Below are positions 52,690 through 55,386 of a stretch of 55,386 nt of DNA, in pieces. The stretch comes from an uncultured Saprospiraceae bacterium (GTDB lineage Bacteria; Bacteroidota; Bacteroidia; Chitinophagales; Saprospiraceae), in NCBI GenBank assembly GCA_937921775.1, contig CAKZUK010000116.1, positions 1-55,386 on the forward strand. Reading direction: 5' to 3'. Both the position numbers and the translations under genes were made by a program. Each line of letters opens with the position of its first letter. Within the stretch, counting starts at the first letter, position 1. The notes beneath the pieces are model-generated. The model saw only the letters and a list, made by a program, of their open reading frames with translations, made no database searches and was not told where the DNA came from.

Positions 52690-55167
52690 ATGATAAGAAG
52701 AATATTTTTTTTACTGTTTTTATTGAGCTGTTCTATTCAGCTTTTGGGCCAACTTCAGGCCACTGCTAAACGAACTGGTGAAGCTATAAAGATTGATGCA
52801 AAATTGGATGAACTGGGCTGGCAACAAGCAAATAGTGTTGGTGATTTCATGCAATTGGAGCCAAGCCCATATACACCTTCTTTGCAAAAAGCTGAAGTGA
52901 AAATACTTTACGACGATAAAGCTATTTACATCGGTGCACACCTTTATGATTCGAGCCCAGATAGTATTATGAAACAGATGACAGAGCGCGACAATATTGG
53001 TATCACAGATTGGTTTGCTGTAGTGATTGATGCGTATCAGGATGGCCAAAATGGGGTAGGCTTTGTGGTAACACCAGCGGGTATTCAGATGGATTTAAAA
53101 TACAGTGCTGTTGATGGGAGTGGTGGAGCAATTAGTGGAGATGAAAATTGGGATGCGGTATGGGACAGCCAAGCTAGAATCGTGGAAGATGGTTGGATGA
53201 TTGAAATGAGTATTCCTTTCTCAGCTATTCGTTTTCCAAATAAAGATGTCCAACTATGGAATATCAACTTTGCTAGAATGATTCGTCGCTACAGGGAAAC
53301 CTCATACTGGAATGAAGTACGGCCTGATATTGATGGCTTCCTCAACCAATCTGGAAGACTAGCTGGTATTGAAAATGTAAAAGCTCCTTTGCGTCTTTCT
53401 GCAACTCCTTTCCTAGTGACTTATGGGGAGTGGTATCACGATAAAGATGCTACTCAGGCCAACTCATGGGCTCGATCTATAAGTGGTGGGATGGATGTAA
53501 AATATGGAATCAACGATGCCTTTACTTTAGACATGACGCTCATCCCTGACTTTGGACAAGCTCGTTCGGATAATCAGGTGTTAAACTTGTCGCCATTTGA
53601 AGTGCGTTTTGATGAAAACCGTCAGTTCTTTACTGAAGGAACAGAACTGTTTAACAAAGGGGGATTGTTTTATTCCAGAAGGGTAGGAGGACGTCCGATA
53701 AGGAATAGCGAAGTATATGACCAATTGAGTGACTTTGAAGAAGTAACAGATAATCCACAAGAGGCGCAATTGTACAATGCGACTAAAGTTTCAGGAAGAA
53801 CAAATGGTGGTTTGGGCATTGGTTTATTTAATGCGACATCACAGCGAACGCTTGCCAAAATAGAAAATACGGAAACAGGCAGCACACGTAGCTTTGAGAC
53901 CAATCCGCTTACGAATTATAATGTCTTGGTTTTTGACCAAAATTTAAAAAATAATTCTTCCGTTACTTTAATTAATACCAATGTGATGAGAGATGGTGTT
54001 ACCTACGATGCTAATTCCACAGGGGCACTATTTAGTCTAAGGAATAAGGCAAATTCTTACGCAATGAGTGGAGGCTACAAACTTAGTCAGAAATACTTTA
54101 GTGGAAAAGAACTAACTTCTGGAGTAGATAGTATTGGCTTAGGGAATGCTTATAGTTTTTCGGTAGGTAGGACGAGTGGTAAATTCCAATATGGCTTGGA
54201 ATACGATGTAGAAAGTAGAGATTATGATCCCAACGATTTGGGTTTTTTATTTAGTCCGAACGAACGCTATGTTGGCCTCTCCGGTAGTTACAATATCTTT
54301 AAGCCTTTTGGAAATTTTAATAGAATGCGCCTTCGTGGTTCAATCGATTATTCGCGATTGGTTAAACCAAATGTGTTTACGAACGCAGGCTTTGAGCTTA
54401 ACTTTTTTGCAGTAACCAAAAACTTTTTTGGCTTCGGAGCTTGGACTTACATTGAGCCAGTCGCGACCTATGACTACTTTGAACCACGAAGTAATTTTGA
54501 ACGGTACTACACTTTTCCGACCAGTAGTAACTTTGGGGGGTTTGTCTCATCTGATTATCGTAAAGTATTTGCATACGACATCAGAAGTAACTTCCGAAAA
54601 TTTAATGCAGATGGGCGTTATGACTTTAATGTTAGTTTCTCTCCGAGAGTACGAATTAGTGATCGCTTATCCTTTATCTTAAATAGTACTTTTTCCTTGC
54701 AAAACAATAACGAAGGGTACGTAGATAAGGAAGATGACGGAGCTATAATATTTGGTGTTCGTGATCTCAACACAATTGAAAATATACTCAATGCAAAATA
54801 TATTTTCACCAACAACATGTCGCTTACTTTTCGTCTAAGGCATTATTGGTCAGTAGCAGAGTATAGTTCTTTTGGACAACTAACAGAAGATGGGAAATTA
54901 GCACCAACAGATTACCATAACTTTAGAGATAATAGCTTCAATGCCTTTAATATTGACATGGTATATCGCTGGAGGTTTGCACCGGGGTCTGACCTTTTTG
55001 TGGTTTGGAAAAATCAAATTTCTGAATTTTCAAATGATGCACAAGTATTACAATATGGCTATGATAGTAGTTTAGGTAGACTGCCAGCTATTCCTCAAAG
55101 TAATAGCTTCTCAGTGAAGCTGATTTATTATTTGGATTATTTAAGCTTGCGTAGAAAGAGGGATTGA
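52690..55167 (+). CDS. DUF5916 protein with CBM9-like domain (second copy)
   Basis: 825 residues. A signal peptide ends near QLLGQ. The CBM9-like N-terminal domain (about 20-225) has IDAKLDELGWQQANSVGDFM, VKILYDDKAIYIGAHLYDSS and MIEMSIPFSAIRFPN. A DUF5916 barrel region follows (FDENRQFFTEGTELFNKGG, near residue 310) and the C-terminus is strand-rich, ending SVKLIYYLDYLSLRRKRD. It shares layout with the 39728-41932 protein (FFTEGTELF versus FFLENSDMF) but is clearly divergent, so the two are paralogues rather than recent duplicates. ATG at 52690. Function not established; an outer-membrane ligand-binding role is inferred. Confidence 0.82.
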   Translation: MIRRIFFLLFLLSCSIQLLGQLQATAKRTGEAIKIDAKLDELGWQQANSVGDFMQLEPSPYTPSLQKAEVKILYDDKAIYIGAHLYDSSPDSIMKQMTERDNIGITDWFAVVIDAYQDGQNGVGFVVTPAGIQMDLKYSAVDGSGGAISGDENWDAVWDSQARIVEDGWMIEMSIPFSAIRFPNKDVQLWNINFARMIRRYRETSYWNEVRPDIDGFLNQSGRLAGIENVKAPLRLSATPFLVTYGEWYHDKDATQANSWARSISGGMDVKYGINDAFTLDMTLIPDFGQARSDNQVLNLSPFEVRFDENRQFFTEGTELFNKGGLFYSRRVGGRPIRNSEVYDQLSDFEEVTDNPQEAQLYNATKVSGRTNGGLGIGLFNATSQRTLAKIENTETGSTRSFETNPLTNYNVLVFDQNLKNNSSVTLINTNVMRDGVTYDANSTGALFSLRNKANSYAMSGGYKLSQKYFSGKELTSGVDSIGLGNAYSFSVGRTSGKFQYGLEYDVESRDYDPNDLGFLFSPNERYVGLSGSYNIFKPFGNFNRMRLRGSIDYSRLVKPNVFTNAGFELNFFAVTKNFFGFGAWTYIEPVATYDYFEPRSNFERYYTFPTSSNFGGFVSSDYRKVFAYDIRSNFRKFNADGRYDFNVSFSPRVRISDRLSFILNSTFSLQNNNEGYVDKEDDGAIIFGVRDLNTIENILNAKYIFTNNMSLTFRLRHYWSVAEYSSFGQLTEDGKLAPTDYHNFRDNSFNAFNIDMVYRWRFAPGSDLFVVWKNQISEFSNDAQVLQYGYDSSLGRLPAIPQSNSFSVKLIYYLDYLSLRRKRD

Positions 55168-55386
55168 TTTTCCAAAAAATGCAGTTTCTAGACAGGATTT
55201 TTTGCAGGCTTATTTGGACTGGTATCTAATTGGGCTTAGCTTCTGTAGCTGTGTTTGGAAGAAGGAAGCTATTGATTTTGATCCCTTATTTTATTCGGAA
55301 TGATTTACAGGATTGCTCAACTGAGCTAAGGTTCCGAAAAGACCAAGCCATAACATCCTTGAAACTACCTCTGCAATTTTTAAAAT
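55168..55386. other. Non-coding tail of the window
   Basis: No gene is supported. Small dyads are present: GCTCAACTGAGC (55315-55326) lies inside TTCGGAA (55294-55300) and TTCCGAA (55332-55338). The outer and inner stems together would make a weak cruciform or hairpin; no T tract follows. Confidence 0.3.

Noticed and set aside
1..55386. tRNA or rRNA genes
   Set aside because: I looked for T-arm (GGTTCGAATCC-like) and acceptor pairings and for rRNA words and found none that fold into a tRNA or match rRNA.

Overview
The window reads as an ordinary chromosomal segment of an AT-rich member of the phylum Bacteroidota, most like the Saprospiria or related gliding marine and sludge lineages. This rests on T9SS cargo with CHU_C-type (type B) and type A C-terminal sorting domains, two DUF5916 surface proteins, a CarboxypepD_reg plus TonB receptor, a DUF4407 protein, SCxx-type lipoproteins, A-rich translation starts and TAnnTTTG-like -7 boxes. 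The genus cannot be fixed from the sequence. I saw no rRNA, tRNA, CRISPR array, prophage or intact insertion sequence.

Layout. 1-10.6 kb: end of an upstream gene, a GPAT-like acyltransferase, exonuclease III, a PKD/CHU_C surface protein, small lipoproteins, a DUF4407 membrane protein and a lysozyme-like periplasmic protein. 10.8-18.2 kb: a CocE-type ester hydrolase with a TonB receptor, an HD-domain protein, and an unusual protein built of five W-x-x-F/Cys repeats with a divergent OmpA-like C-terminus. 18.2-20.3 kb: a transposase remnant of IS200/RAYT type, an 86-bp direct repeat with internal dyads, then yifB/comM. 20.6-29.3 kb: an FG-GAP T9SS protein, a secreted MBL hydrolase, an SH3-like protein, hemA and aspS.

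29.7-36.9 kb holds the most coherent system: a curli-type functional amyloid locus. A NarL/FixJ response regulator precedes a large curlin, a second curlin-like protein, csgE, csgF and csgG, followed 14 bp later by a propeller lipoprotein. Three things differ from the enterobacterial system. CsgE carries an N-terminal CsgH-like domain. CsgG carries about 190 extra C-terminal residues that look like an outer-membrane beta-barrel. The DNA between genes holds hairpins and terminators that could set the ratio of fibre subunit to export machinery. The curlins would be secreted through CsgG, gated and guided by CsgE and CsgF.

37-47 kb: an S9 peptidase, a DUF5916 protein, a small membrane protein, the 2-oxoglutarate dehydrogenase E2 gene, and a likely operon of a DM13 lipoprotein, an outer-membrane barrel and a DMT transporter whose start codon lies in a 14-bp perfect inverted repeat. 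47.3-52.3 kb: a translationally coupled pair, a 1343-residue protein with the architecture and split active site of soluble adenylyl cyclase (C1-C2-NTPase-TPR) and an SdiA-regulated-family lipoprotein. 52.7-55.2 kb: a second DUF5916 protein. Several convergent gene ends share a dispersed intergenic inverted repeat.
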